From Phycisphaerae bacterium (GTDB taxonomy: Bacteria > Planctomycetota > Phycisphaerae > UBA1845 > CAIVHJ01), in contig JAJVHX010000001.1 in assembly GCA_022072405.1 (NCBI GenBank), positions 1 through 64,000 of the forward strand: a stretch of 64,000 bases of DNA. Direction: 5' to 3'. This document shows, piece after piece, positions 9,332-18,679 of the stretch. The position numbers were made by a program, and so were the translations under genes. A model generated the notes under the pieces. That model saw only the letters and a list, made by a program, of their open reading frames with translations. It ran no database searches and had not been told where the DNA came from. Each line of letters begins with the position of its first letter. Position 1 is the stretch's first letter.

Positions 9332-9982
9332 ATGATCACCATCGAAAAATATGTCGAGATACGTGAGCGTTTTGGACATTTTTCTAGCTGGGCAATTTGG
9401 GCGGATGATGGAAAAAATCCAAAGGATAATATCGATGACATGTCGGTATTGAATCCGGATTCGAATCCGAGTCTTCTCGGTACATTACATGGTAACTCGA
9501 TTTTACTCGGGCTGAATATTTCACGAATAATTGAACGTCCTTATGGCAATTTCCATGATTCCAGACCGACGGCCACCGACTTCAAGATTCGATATGCTCT
9601 TCGCGGAACTCCTCTATGGGGGTCCTACATGACAGATGTCATTAAGGACTTTGAAGAAAAAACATCAGGGAGGTTAATGAGTTTTTTGAGAAGTAACGAA
9701 GATTTTGAGCAGAACAATATCCAGAAACTCCGCGAGGAAATTGAATGTCTTGGATTTTCGAACCCGGTTCTCGTCACTTTCGAAAAAGATGCTGAAAAGA
9801 TAACGAGAAGAAATTTGTGCAAGGAGTTTATATTTGTTGGTATCCCTCATTATGCCAATTACTTTTCGAAAGAAAATTATCGCGAGAAAGTTTGCGGCAT
9901 GCTTCCCAATATACAAGAAGCAGTTTCGGAATTAAGAATATCAGCGACGCGCGGGCTAAAGCCACGCGGCTCTTTGTCATGA
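9332..9982 (+). CDS. AT-rich orphan protein, possible uracil-DNA-glycosylase-like fold
   Basis: The product has 216 residues. Recognisable stretches are FSSWAIWADDG (about 17-27), ILLGLNISR (57-65), NFHDSRP, DFKIRYALRGTPLWGSYMTD (two-thirds aromatic or charged) and FVGIPHYANYFSKENYREKV. The pattern of LxGLNxS near the N-terminus and IPHYxxY near the C-terminus recalls a family of hypothetical bacterial proteins with a UDG-like arrangement; this is recall, not proof. The gene is much more AT-rich than its neighbours and sits between inverted family B repeats. Its last 12 or so codons (ATRGLKPRGSLS) are translated from the right-hand repeat, so the original stop codon was probably overrun by that insertion. 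Confidence 0.65.
   Translation: MITIEKYVEIRERFGHFSSWAIWADDGKNPKDNIDDMSVLNPDSNPSLLGTLHGNSILLGLNISRIIERPYGNFHDSRPTATDFKIRYALRGTPLWGSYMTDVIKDFEEKTSGRLMSFLRSNEDFEQNNIQKLREEIECLGFSNPVLVTFEKDAEKITRRNLCKEFIFVGIPHYANYFSKENYREKVCGMLPNIQEAVSELRISATRGLKPRGSLS
9947..9978. repeat. Dispersed palindromic repeat, family B (right copy)
   Basis: ACGCGCGGGCTAAAGCCACG followed by CGGCTCTTTG. Read on the other strand it matches the left copy at 9137-9169 (CAAAGAGCCGCG...GCCCGCGCG). It overlaps the 3' end of the gene 9332-9982. Confidence 0.7.
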
Positions 9983-10088
9983 CACTTGTGAAAAGTAGTA
10001 GTAGGGTTCAGGGTATTGGGGACAGAAGGCGTAGGGTGGGTCGTTTGACCCACCTGTCCATGATCATGTTCGGCAAGAGAATATCATT

Positions 10089-10982
10089 ATGCATAGAACA
10101 TTCGTGTTAACAATCGGATTGTTGTTTTGTAGCACGATTCCCGCTTGGGCGGAAGACAATACGGGGGTTGATTATGTCACCGAGGATGGCGTGACGATCG
10201 TCGGCGATTTTTACAAACCCAAGGACCTGACTCAACCTGCACCGGTGCTGATCCTGCTGCACATGTACCATTCCGACCGAACCGCCTGGCAGCCGTTGCT
10301 GCCGGCATTGTACGAAGCGGGCTTTGCGGTATTAGCCATCGATATGCGTGGCCACGGCGAGAGCATTCAGCCGGAAGATCGGCAACTCCGGCAGAAAATG
10401 GAAGAGCGCGATGTCGAGTTGTTTCAGAATATGTGGAAGGATGTGGCGGGGGCCTACCAGTGGCTGACCCAGCGGCCGGAGGTGGATCTGTCGCGTTTCG
10501 GGCTGGTGGGGGCCAGCGTCGGCTGCAGTGTGGCGTTGGATTACGCCGGGCGGGATAAATCGGTCGATGTATTGGTGCTGATGACTCCAGGCAAAAATTA
10601 TCTGGGTCTGGATTCACTCCAGGCGGCGCAGAAATATGGCCCGCGGCCACTGCTGATGCTCAGCACCGAGGAAGAGCGCGGCGTGGGGCTGGATCCGCTG
10701 GCGGCGCTGATTGAGCAGGACACGACGCGTGTATTTTCACAATCCGAAGCCCACGGCACACAGATGTTCGGCAAGGTTCCGCACGTCGAGCAGGAATTGA
10801 CCGACTACCTGCGAGCCAATATCGGTTCGCTCGGCACCGCACCGGTCGTGGCCAGCATCAACAGCGACGTCTACCATCTGCCGGGCAGCAGCGCGGTTCA
10901 GCAGATCAAACGTGAAAACCTGCGAATTTTCAGCAGCGCCACCGAAGCTCAGCAACGCGGCTTGCGCCCGGCGAAGAAATAA
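10089..10982 (+). CDS. Secreted alpha/beta hydrolase with a degenerate Ada-like C-terminal motif
   Basis: A signal peptide (MHRTFVLTIGLLFCSTIPAWA, cut before EDN) sends it out of the cytoplasm. The hydrolase core shows HMYHSDRTAW (oxyanion region, 56-65), IDMRGHGES and the nucleophile elbow GASVGCS (about 140-146), and a possible catalytic His in SEAHGTQMF (about 222). The last 45 residues (SINSDVYHLPG..., ENLRIFSSATEAQQRGLRP) match the pattern of the Ada-type metal-binding motif (YHxPxC..., FSSxEEAxxxGYRPCKxC), but the cysteines are replaced by Ser, Ala and Lys. Likely an esterase or peptidase-like hydrolase; the substrate is unknown. The stop is immediately next to the stop of the convergent regulator. 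Confidence 0.8.
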   Translation: MHRTFVLTIGLLFCSTIPAWAEDNTGVDYVTEDGVTIVGDFYKPKDLTQPAPVLILLHMYHSDRTAWQPLLPALYEAGFAVLAIDMRGHGESIQPEDRQLRQKMEERDVELFQNMWKDVAGAYQWLTQRPEVDLSRFGLVGASVGCSVALDYAGRDKSVDVLVLMTPGKNYLGLDSLQAAQKYGPRPLLMLSTEEERGVGLDPLAALIEQDTTRVFSQSEAHGTQMFGKVPHVEQELTDYLRANIGSLGTAPVVASINSDVYHLPGSSAVQQIKRENLRIFSSATEAQQRGLRPAKK

Positions 10983-11339
10983 TCACGCCGCGTGCAGCTT
11001 CTGCGCCAGTCGCACCAGACGATTCACCAGTCGCAGCAGTTGTTGAATCAGTTCCGGATCGGGTGTGGTACCGGTGCAAACCTGTTTATGCAGTTGTCGC
11101 ACAGCCTCCAGAATCTCTTCCAGCAGCGGCGGCTGATGCGCTTCAACTTTCAGACGCACGATGTCGGAGCGACGGTGATACCCGATCGCAAATTTCTGCT
11201 GGCGCAAATGGCGCAGATCGGCAAAGAGCGTCCGCCGCGAGATCGTCAGCCGTTCTGATAATTCCCGGGCGGTGATCGTCGGCCTCTCTGCCAGCAGGCG
11301 CAACAGGTGTAGCATTCGTTTCGTTCGATTTCCGGTCAT
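10983..11339 (-). CDS. Small helix-turn-helix (HTH_11/DeoR-like) transcriptional regulator
   Basis: The product is about 118 residues from ATG 11339; an upstream ATG at 11387 would add 16 residues. The N-terminus is a winged HTH of the HTH_11 type (TKRMLHLLRLLAERPTITARELSERLTISRRTLFADLRHL, given as a region). The C-terminal half is helical (VRQLHKQV, LIQQLLRLVNRLVRLAQKL) and could dimerise. There is no WYL or sugar-binding domain, so it is shorter than usual DeoR or YafY proteins. It is divergent from the dihydrouridine synthase 208 bases away and convergent, with no gap, with the hydrolase. Confidence 0.7.
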   Translation of the reverse strand: MTGNRTKRMLHLLRLLAERPTITARELSERLTISRRTLFADLRHLRQQKFAIGYHRRSDIVRLKVEAHQPPLLEEILEAVRQLHKQVCTGTTPDPELIQQLLRLVNRLVRLAQKLHAA

Positions 11340-11547
11340 TGGTTTTCCGCAATTTATCATCATAGTTGTAGCTAATTCATGCGGCATGCCGGGGTTTATA
11401 CTTATATATCCCGATACGGGAGTCTGATTATCGGAGCATATCGCAATTTGATTGGCACTATGGTGGTAGTACTCTCAAATTGAGAGGTCGTAGTCCCTGC
11501 GACCGTTGCGCATTGCAGCCGCTCGCGACAGTGGCTAGGATTGAAGC

Positions 11548-12615
11548 ATGTTGAAAATCGGCCCCATCGAACTCCCTCAGCCATTCGTACAGGCAGCACT
11601 CTCCGGCTACAGCGATCTGCCCATGCGGACCATTGCCCGTCGTGCGGGTTGTTGTTTCACGCTGAACGAGGTGGTGCTGGATCAATTCGTCACCTATCCC
11701 GGCCGCAAGAACAAGCGCGACCTGGCCATGACCGACGAGATGCATCCAGTGGCTGGCCAGCTCATGGGCAGCGATCCAACGGTCTTCGCCGAGGCCGCCC
11801 GGATCATGGTCGATGCCGGCTACGACGTGATTGATATCAACTTCGGCTGCCCGGTGAAGAAGGTGCTGGGGCGGTGTCGCGGCGGCTGGATGCTCAGTCA
11901 CCCGCCCGAATCACTCTCGATCGTCCAGCAGGTGTTCGACGCGGTCGGTCAGCGCGTTCCGGTGACAGTCAAGATGCGTCGCGGGCTGGATGACTCCGCC
12001 GCCAGTTATGATCACTTTATGGCCATTTTTGAAGGAGCCTGGGCCATCGGCATCTCCGCGGTTACTGTGCATGGCCGAACGGTCGAGCAGCGCTACAAGG
12101 GGCCGAGTAAGTGGGAATTTTTGCGCCAGCTCAAAGCCCAGTATCCGCAGCGCACCATTCTCGGCAGCGGCGATCTCTTTACGGCGGAAGATTGCGTACG
12201 GATGATTCGTGAAACTGGTGTCGATGGGGTCACGGTGGCACGCGGCTGTATCGGGAATCCGTGGGTTTTTCGGGAGTGTGCGGCGCTGTGGGCCGGAAGG
12301 GAAAAGCCCGCCCCGCCGACCATCGATGAACAGCGGCAGGTGATCGGTGAGCATTACCGCTTAGCCACCGAGTTTTACGGTTTTGAGCGCGGCAGCCGCA
12401 TCATGCGTAAACACTGCATCCGCTACAGCAAGAAACATCCCTCGCCCAAGAAGGTGCGCATGGCTTTTATCAGTGTGAAAAAGCCGGACGACTGGCAGCG
12501 GATCTTTGACGAGTTCTACAACCCCCACTTCGATTATCCGCTGATCCCCGACGATCAGCCCGACCTCATCGCCGCCGGCGCCGACCTCGACGGCGACGAT
12601 TGCTGCGGCGGGTAA
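11548..12615 (+). CDS. tRNA-dihydrouridine synthase (Dus family)
   Basis: An FMN enzyme that reduces specific tRNA uridines to dihydrouridine with NADPH. The TIM-barrel starts at VQAALSGYSDLPMR (14-27, FMN-binding region in place of the usual APMAGxTD), followed by GQLMGSDP, DINFGCPVKKVLGRCRGGWM (94-113, catalytic Cys in GCP), VKMRRGLDDS (142-151) and the FMN phosphate loop VARGCIGNPWVF (229-240). The length of 355 fits the DusB-like branch; the acidic, glycine-rich tail DLDGDDCCGG is extra. Which tRNA site is modified cannot be told. Confidence 0.93.
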   Translation: MLKIGPIELPQPFVQAALSGYSDLPMRTIARRAGCCFTLNEVVLDQFVTYPGRKNKRDLAMTDEMHPVAGQLMGSDPTVFAEAARIMVDAGYDVIDINFGCPVKKVLGRCRGGWMLSHPPESLSIVQQVFDAVGQRVPVTVKMRRGLDDSAASYDHFMAIFEGAWAIGISAVTVHGRTVEQRYKGPSKWEFLRQLKAQYPQRTILGSGDLFTAEDCVRMIRETGVDGVTVARGCIGNPWVFRECAALWAGREKPAPPTIDEQRQVIGEHYRLATEFYGFERGSRIMRKHCIRYSKKHPSPKKVRMAFISVKKPDDWQRIFDEFYNPHFDYPLIPDDQPDLIAAGADLDGDDCCGG

Positions 12616-12673
12616 GTTTACTATACTGGTATACTTGGCCTACCCCAAACAATTGCTCGATTGGAGAGCAAAT

Positions 12674-13588
12674 ATGATTCGAGCAAAATACGCAATATTT
12701 TCCATGGGTGTATTAATTTCTACCATCGTACCGCCAGTTAAAGCAGATAGCTGGAACTTTCTAACTCAAACCGTATTTAAATCGGAAAATGGGAAGTTTC
12801 AGCTTATTATTCATCCTCGTGATGATTGGCCCGACCATCCAGCCTCCTGTCAAGCAAATTTATACGAGATAAATGATGAAGGTAAAAAGCTCCTATGGAC
12901 CAGAAATTTGATCAACGAGTATGCTCCCGTAGGAATTTACATTTCAAACTCTGGTGAATATGTTGTAACGTTGGACGAATGGGGCAATGCTGGGAATTTA
13001 CCCGTGGTCATTTATGGCCAAACTGGTCAGCTTATTGAGGTGCACAACTTGCAGTCACTCGGTTTGCAGGATGAGATCGGGAATCACATCTTTCAGACCG
13101 TGTCCAATACATGGTGGCGTGGGGATTCTCTTGAATTTTTTGGTCCTGAGGATATGACTTTCGTCATTCGCTTAGGTTGGGGCAAAATACTTGCTCTTGA
13201 ACTGAGCACAGGCCAGCTTTTAGATTGTGATAATCAATCGCAACTTGGCTATGAGGAATTTCAGGAATACATTGATCTAAAAGTAAAGCAGAAAACACTG
13301 CAGTTACTAGAATCCAAGGATGCTCGTGAGAATCAGCTAGGTGCAATGATTGCAGCACAGATAAAACCACAAGAAGCAATTCCATTACTTCAAAAACTAT
13401 TGAGTAGCGAAGCATATTATTCAATTTATCGCATTGATGAAACTAGAACAGATAATTCTACCTTGGAGATATCATTATTACAGAATGTCTATTATGTCCG
13501 CATTGCAGCAAAAGAAGTTCTCGAGAGTATGGGGGTAGAAGTAAAGGGGGTAATCCTTGAATATCATTCGATTAGTTCATTACCATAA
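12674..13588 (+). CDS. AT-rich secreted protein with HEAT-like tail
   Basis: The start ATG 12674 has TTGGAGAG seven bases upstream. MIRAKYAIFSMGVLIS...VKA is a signal peptide (cut near residue 25). The middle (about 30-180) alternates strands of the kind seen in WD40-like surface proteins (SENGKFQLIIHPRDD, YISNSGEYVVTLDEWGN). The end (about 205-300) has HEAT-repeat character (AAQIKPQEAIPLLQKLL, VRIAAKEVLESMG). It is markedly more AT-rich than the dus gene before it, suggesting later acquisition. Family not recognised. Confidence 0.7.
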   Translation: MIRAKYAIFSMGVLISTIVPPVKADSWNFLTQTVFKSENGKFQLIIHPRDDWPDHPASCQANLYEINDEGKKLLWTRNLINEYAPVGIYISNSGEYVVTLDEWGNAGNLPVVIYGQTGQLIEVHNLQSLGLQDEIGNHIFQTVSNTWWRGDSLEFFGPEDMTFVIRLGWGKILALELSTGQLLDCDNQSQLGYEEFQEYIDLKVKQKTLQLLESKDARENQLGAMIAAQIKPQEAIPLLQKLLSSEAYYSIYRIDETRTDNSTLEISLLQNVYYVRIAAKEVLESMGVEVKGVILEYHSISSLP

Positions 13589-13695
13589 ATGGCAGGTAAT
13601 CCATTTCTTTGCAGTTATTCGCAACACCAGTTGGTCTATACTTATCAGTAAACATAGTACTAAAAACCTACGCTACCAAATGATGTCGGATTCGC

Positions 13696-14877
13696 TCAAT
13701 GTTTTTGAAACACTTTGAGTTTGGCGCCGCAGGTTCCGCAATGGTAATAGCCGTCATCGTCGAATGTGCCGGGCTGTTGGGCGCGGGCGTTCTGTCGTGG
13801 GCCGACAGTGTCATCGAGCAGCAGGGGGGAGCTTTGCTGGCCGATGGGGAAGTCGTAAAGGTCGCCGATGCCAAAGCTCTGATCGACCAGCAGCGTGAAA
13901 TCCGCACCGGTGGTATCCATCAACTCCGTCACATCAGTGGTGTGCATCAAGCCGAGCGTATGGCCGATCTCGTGACTGGTGACGTTGGCGATCGCCTGGG
14001 CGGTCTCCTCCCAGTCCGAGGTGATCCCGCCGAAGGCCTGCAGAAAGAGAATGGCGTTGTCGGTGGTCTGAGCGTTGTAGAAATCGACGTCATCGGCGAT
14101 ACCGTAGATCGGTTCCTGCGTCGAGACTCCGTAGAACACCGTCGTATAGTCCCCCTCGGGCAGTTCGTTGCTGTCCAGAATGGTGACTTCGAAGGGCGCA
14201 TAATCATCGCGGACGATCTGCAGGATGCGCTGCTGGAATTCAGTTTCCTGGCCGGCGAAAACATCGTCGATATTGGCTGTGGAAAATTCCGGCAGGTCGC
14301 CGTAAAAAGTTCCCGCCACCGCTACCCCCGAAGCATCAGCCCAGTTGAGCACCACCGTATGGCCGCTGATCGTCGCCAAGCCGTCCTGCGGCGTGAGCAG
14401 CAACTCGCACCTGAAGGTACCGGTTTTGAAATCAGCACCGGGTGGGCCGTAATCAGTATGCGTCACCGCCAGGTAATAGGGGTTGCTGTCGTGGCGGATT
14501 AACTCATTGAACCCGGCATTGAAATTATCCGCCGCTTCATCCAGATCATCATTCCAGAAAATCCGAAAGCCATCGGCGTCGAACAGGGCGAGCATCGGAT
14601 CGAGCAGGCTGTTGGACCCCGGAGAACAGGTGACCTCCAGCCGATCACCCAGTTGCACGGCACCCAGGTCAAAGGTTTTGACCGTGTTGGCCTGTTGAAT
14701 CTCATCCTGCAGAATTACAGGTGTGTTGGCGGTCAGGTGTGAGATACGGGCCTGGCGAAAATCGGGCGGAGCCGTGGTTGATCCGTTCTCATTATTGTTC
14801 TCATTGGTCGGGTCATTGGAGCAGCCCGCCGCCATCACCATCAATCCCATCCCCATAATTGGCCATAACCTGTTCAT
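13696..14877 (-). CDS. Lipoprotein metalloprotease of the metzincin type
   Basis: The start ATG 14877 has GGGAG ten bases upstream and gives a lipoprotein signal (MNRLWPIMGMGLMVMAAGC, lipid-anchored Cys19). After a Thr/Asn linker comes a beta-sandwich like bacterial pre-peptidase domains (LDPMLALFDADGFRIFWNDD). The catalytic part carries HEIGHTLGLMH (302-312), the full HExxHxxGxxH zinc site, with the Met-turn in ELMDTTG (about 318-324). The tail holds a single CGTCG half ribbon. It is a likely extracytoplasmic zinc peptidase. The next gene on the same strand is an inactive-looking paralogue. Confidence 0.85.
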   Translation of the reverse strand: MNRLWPIMGMGLMVMAAGCSNDPTNENNNENGSTTAPPDFRQARISHLTANTPVILQDEIQQANTVKTFDLGAVQLGDRLEVTCSPGSNSLLDPMLALFDADGFRIFWNDDLDEAADNFNAGFNELIRHDSNPYYLAVTHTDYGPPGADFKTGTFRCELLLTPQDGLATISGHTVVLNWADASGVAVAGTFYGDLPEFSTANIDDVFAGQETEFQQRILQIVRDDYAPFEVTILDSNELPEGDYTTVFYGVSTQEPIYGIADDVDFYNAQTTDNAILFLQAFGGITSDWEETAQAIANVTSHEIGHTLGLMHTTDVTELMDTTGADFTLLVDQSFGIGDLYDFPIGQQSSPLLLDDTVGPRQNARAQQPGTFDDDGYYHCGTCGAKLKVFQKH

Positions 14878-15027
14878 TAGCTCACGGCTCCCATCAAGTA
14901 ATATTTTCATCGTATCGTCGATTACCAGTACATCGACAATTCACCCTATTATATATAATAAGCAAATGACCTGACGGGTTGGACGCCCCGTCAGGTCAAT
15001 AACCAACAAATCAATCCGGGTGGTGGT

Positions 15028-16197
15028 TTATTCGGTCTGGGCCGGGCCAACCGTCTCCAGCAGCAGGGCGATCGCATCCTGTGTGCCGATGGGGAATAGG
15101 GCCAGCGGCGCCTCTTCAAAAGTGCGGTCGTCCAGCAGGGTAGCTGCAGAATCGGTACCCGGTTGCGGGAGAACGTCCATCAGGTCAGAAGCCGATTCGG
15201 TGGGCATCAAACCCAGCAGTCGGCCGATTTCGCGACCGGTGATATTGGCGATAGCCCGTCCGGTGGCTTCGGTGCTGCTGCTCAATCCCTCAAAGGCCGC
15301 CAGGAACACAATGCCGTTATCCATGTCGCTACCGTTGAAATAATCCACTTCCGCCGCACCGTAGAGATTCTGGCCGGAATCCAGCCCGAAATAAATATGC
15401 GAATAATTGCCGGTCGGCGCCGGATCGTCGCTGGTCACAATAGTGACATCGTAAGCGGCGAAATCTTTGCGTACACCGTTAAGAATCAGCGTCTTGATCT
15501 GATCGGACTGGCCGTCAAAGCCTGACGAGATGTTCGCGGCGTCGAACGCCGGCAAATCGCCATAAGCCACGTTGGCTACGGTTACATCCTGGGCAATCGA
15601 CCAGTGCAGCACGATCGTCTGGCCGATGATCACCGGGACATCGACATTGCGCTGCCGCTGGATCGAAAGGCGATAACGGCCGACCTGCCGACCCGGATCA
15701 CCACTGTCAAAAATCGTTCCGGTCACCGCCAGATAAGCGGCTGTGCTGGCTTGGCGGATGCTGCCGGAGAAACTGGCGTCGAAATTCAGTGTCGCCGGGT
15801 CAATGTCGTCATTCCAGAAGATCCGGTGGCCTTCCGCATCGAACAGAGCGATCATCGGATCAAGTGTGCTGTCATTCACCGCCACACCGAGTACATCCAG
15901 CCGGTCGCCCGCCTGCAGTTCGCCCAGATCATAAACATGAATCTGGCCGGCCGCGGTCAGTTCGCGTTCGATAATTATCCGGTCGGCGGCGTCATAGGCC
16001 ACCAGCGGCGCAGTGGCAAAACTGCTGCCGGGTGCGACAGTGGCCGGATCGGCACCCGCCGCGACGTTGTCATTTTCGTTGGTACTGGTATTGCTGTTGG
16101 TGTTGCCCAGGATTTCGCCATTGTCATTGGACACCGACGGACAGCCCGCCAGCACCACCAGTAAACCCATCAGACTCAGTTGTCGTCCGATTTTCAC
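15028..16197 (-). CDS. Catalytically dead paralogue of the neighbouring metalloprotease lipoprotein
   Basis: The start is GTG 16197, chosen because GGGAGGAA lies six bases upstream and because it yields a lipoprotein signal (GRQLSLMGLLVVLAGC, Cys19). The architecture matches the neighbour along its length: LDPMIALFDAEGHRIFWNDD, YGDLPAFDAANI, and the active-site region. There the HExxHxxGxxH motif reads REIGRLLGLMP (322-332): all three zinc histidines are changed (to Arg, Arg, Pro) while the Glu and the Met-turn region (DLMD) remain. The frame is intact over 389 codons, so it looks like a maintained pseudoprotease rather than debris. A binding, inhibitor or scaffold role is my inference. Confidence 0.8.
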   Translation of the reverse strand: MKIGRQLSLMGLLVVLAGCPSVSNDNGEILGNTNSNTSTNENDNVAAGADPATVAPGSSFATAPLVAYDAADRIIIERELTAAGQIHVYDLGELQAGDRLDVLGVAVNDSTLDPMIALFDAEGHRIFWNDDIDPATLNFDASFSGSIRQASTAAYLAVTGTIFDSGDPGRQVGRYRLSIQRQRNVDVPVIIGQTIVLHWSIAQDVTVANVAYGDLPAFDAANISSGFDGQSDQIKTLILNGVRKDFAAYDVTIVTSDDPAPTGNYSHIYFGLDSGQNLYGAAEVDYFNGSDMDNGIVFLAAFEGLSSSTEATGRAIANITGREIGRLLGLMPTESASDLMDVLPQPGTDSAATLLDDRTFEEAPLALFPIGTQDAIALLLETVGPAQTE

Positions 16198-16254
16198 GCT
16201 GATTCCTCCCAGCTTGATCACCCGGCATATTGCGGGGCGCGTGCTATCCATAAA

Positions 16255-18102
16255 CTAGTCGATGTTGCGGAGCCAGACCAGTCGATCGTTAACCGTTCCG
16301 ATTCGGTCCAGCGTCGCCAGGACGTCGTTCCGCCCATCATCATCCAGGTCCACCACCACGACCGAGTTGATTACGGTATCAGCGGCGGTATCACTGAAGA
16401 AGGGGAATTCCGACCAGGGGGCGGTCGGGTCGTTTTCCACAGCCGAATACCAGTAGAGCCGCGAACCCACCGCCATCACTGCATCAATATCACCATCCCC
16501 ATCCATATCACCATAGCTCAGGGCCGTGGGTACCGCACCCTCCGCCAGTTGCTTGATGTTGTAAACTTCCCAGGGGAAAAACTGATTCGAGGGATTGGTG
16601 GGATTTTTGAACCAGTGCAGTGAACCGCCCAGATCAGAAAAACTTAACACATCCGGCCGGCCATCCAGGTCCAGGTCCGGAGCAGTAGCCATCGCCAGCC
16701 CGCTGTTATTTTCCCCGATCGGATGCAGAAATCCGCCATCGCCGTAACCATTGCCGAAATTCTCCAGCCACGGCAGATCACGCGTCGCCGATTCCGGGGC
16801 GGTGTGAATGATGTCGTCGTTCTGATCCTGATTGATGTCGATTATTTCCACGCTGGTGATGGTGTTGACCCGCGAACGCAACACGGTTTTTTCAAAACCG
16901 CGCGTGACGATCACCTGGCAATCCGGCTGCTCATCGAAATTCAGATCTTCCAGTTCAATATCCACGAACTCTTCTTCATCTCGAGCCGCCGCCCCGCCCG
17001 GGTTGTTCCATAATTCAATCGCTTTACCTTCTTCAAAATCAGCGACCACGCCGTTGAAGGCCGCAACGATATCCACGTCGCCGTCGTTGTCGATATCCGA
17101 TACATCGATAGCGGTAAAGGTCTCGTCCTCGCCATCCTGACCGATATTGAAGCCGAGCAGTTGATCGGTAATCGTGCCGTTGTAATTCACAAAGCCATCC
17201 CCATCCGTATCGCCAAGCTCCGTGGGATTCTCCACCTCCACCGTACATTCGAAGTGGCCGGCGACGGATACTTCGGTCCAGTTCAGATTGTCCGCCGGAT
17301 CCGCCGGAGCAAAAAGTATATATAACGCTCCATTGACGGTCCCGTCGCTTTCGATATCGAGAAAGGTGAATCCGGTATCCGAGATGCTCACCGCGATATC
17401 GAGATGGCCATCCTCATCGAAGTCCGCCACTTCCAGATCGCTGACCTCGGTATAAGGTCCGGACCCGGCAATTGAAAAAGTATTGAAACTGATATCGCCA
17501 TCCGCGTTGCGCTCCTGCAGGTGCAGTTGAATCGGCTGCGAATCGTTGGAAGCACTGATCACATCGAGCAGGCCGTCATCATTCATATCCGCATAGGTGA
17601 CCACATGGGCACCCGCGGTATCCTCGGCTTCCGGATCGAAGGTGATCGCCTGAAAAATCACCGGGCTGGCCAGCACCACGGTGTCATCCACCACCAGGTC
17701 GCAGAGATCACCGGTGCCATCCTTATCCTGATCATCCTGCGAAGGATTGGCGATCATGGCGCAATTGTCAGCCACATCCAGTATGGCATCGTTGTCATCA
17801 TCATCGTCACAGACATTGCCCAGTCCGTCGAGATCGCTGTCCAGTTGATTGACATCCGGCACGGATGGGCAGTTATCCAGGCTGTTGATGATTCCGTCAC
17901 CATCCTTATCGTTGGGGTCGAAATCATCATCCGCGATCTGGCCGCTGTCACGATCCTCATTACTGTTGGTCGTTGCCGATTGTTCATCCGGAGTCGTGGT
18001 CGGATCGGATGTGGTTCGCTGACATCCCAGATGGCCGATCAGCACGAGCAGGCTCATTGCCACCAACCAACTCATACAGCTTACTGGCGATTTAATCCCC
18101 AT
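16255..18102 (-). CDS. Lipoprotein with thrombospondin type 3 calcium repeats and FG-GAP/VCBS repeats
   Basis: The start ATG 18102 has AGAGAGG six bases upstream. The lipoprotein signal ends at IGHLGC. Residues about 60-140 form thrombospondin type 3 repeats ([45 protein letters not shown]). From about 150 to the end, FG-GAP/VCBS-like blocks recur ([87 protein letters not shown]), consistent with a calcium-loaded seven-bladed propeller. Probably a surface adhesion or matrix protein. Third of a run of three lipoproteins on the same strand with gaps of 57-150 bases. Confidence 0.85.
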   Translation of the reverse strand: MGIKSPVSCMSWLVAMSLLVLIGHLGCQRTTSDPTTTPDEQSATTNSNEDRDSGQIADDDFDPNDKDGDGIINSLDNCPSVPDVNQLDSDLDGLGNVCDDDDDNDAILDVADNCAMIANPSQDDQDKDGTGDLCDLVVDDTVVLASPVIFQAITFDPEAEDTAGAHVVTYADMNDDGLLDVISASNDSQPIQLHLQERNADGDISFNTFSIAGSGPYTEVSDLEVADFDEDGHLDIAVSISDTGFTFLDIESDGTVNGALYILFAPADPADNLNWTEVSVAGHFECTVEVENPTELGDTDGDGFVNYNGTITDQLLGFNIGQDGEDETFTAIDVSDIDNDGDVDIVAAFNGVVADFEEGKAIELWNNPGGAAARDEEEFVDIELEDLNFDEQPDCQVIVTRGFEKTVLRSRVNTITSVEIIDINQDQNDDIIHTAPESATRDLPWLENFGNGYGDGGFLHPIGENNSGLAMATAPDLDLDGRPDVLSFSDLGGSLHWFKNPTNPSNQFFPWEVYNIKQLAEGAVPTALSYGDMDGDGDIDAVMAVGSRLYWYSAVENDPTAPWSEFPFFSDTAADTVINSVVVVDLDDDGRNDVLATLDRIGTVNDRLVWLRNID

Positions 18103-18679
18103 CGCATGCCTCTCTGATAAACAGGTTATGGCCAAAAACGTCTTGTTTATTGAATTTGGATTCCGCAGCTAGGCCGCCCAGGTCTGGCTGGCTGTGATTT
18201 TGACCGCGCTGCTGACTTTGGTGCAGCTACGCCAGTAACTATCGGCAAATCAATGAATTAACTACACCCCAAGCCGATCAACCCTTATTTGACATTACTG
18301 CATTGCTACCATGATCTTAGGTTGTTCGGACCCTTGGGTAGACATCGTGACCAATCGACGCTCTACTGAGTAGAATTCGTATTCATCACTTCTATAACTC
18401 GAGGGCACAACTCACCTGTCAGGTTAATTAGGCAGTCCAATCAATCAGTTATCGGAGCTGATCAGGCGTTTATAAGACCTATCTTATTGGTACTCTTTAA
18501 TTTGTGTCATATATTTAATATGCGACGGCCAGACCACCGGTCGTGAATAATTAGAGTGTCAATCGCCATATCTGTTGGAACAGATGAGTCAGAATCCCTA
18601 CGATTTAATATCGCCATCTCTGGGAACTGGTAACACCCTCGATGTCTATTAAACGGTAGGGCTTACAGGAAAATTATTC
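18103..18679. other. Long intergenic region, no gene seen
   Basis: About 575 bases between the FG-GAP lipoprotein (minus) and the zinc-ribbon gene (plus). No coding frame of any quality and no dispersed repeat family is visible. A TTGACA at 18290 has only a weak -10 (TGATCT), so I do not call a promoter. Both flanking genes must be transcribed from here since they diverge. Confidence 0.5.

Noticed and set aside
13699-14502. Plus-strand frame opposite the metalloprotease
   Set aside because: Antisense shadow; the minus strand carries the lipobox and HExxH motif.
18290-18320. TTGACA-based promoter in the long intergenic region
   Set aside because: The -10 element at the right spacing is poor and no transcript start can be assigned.
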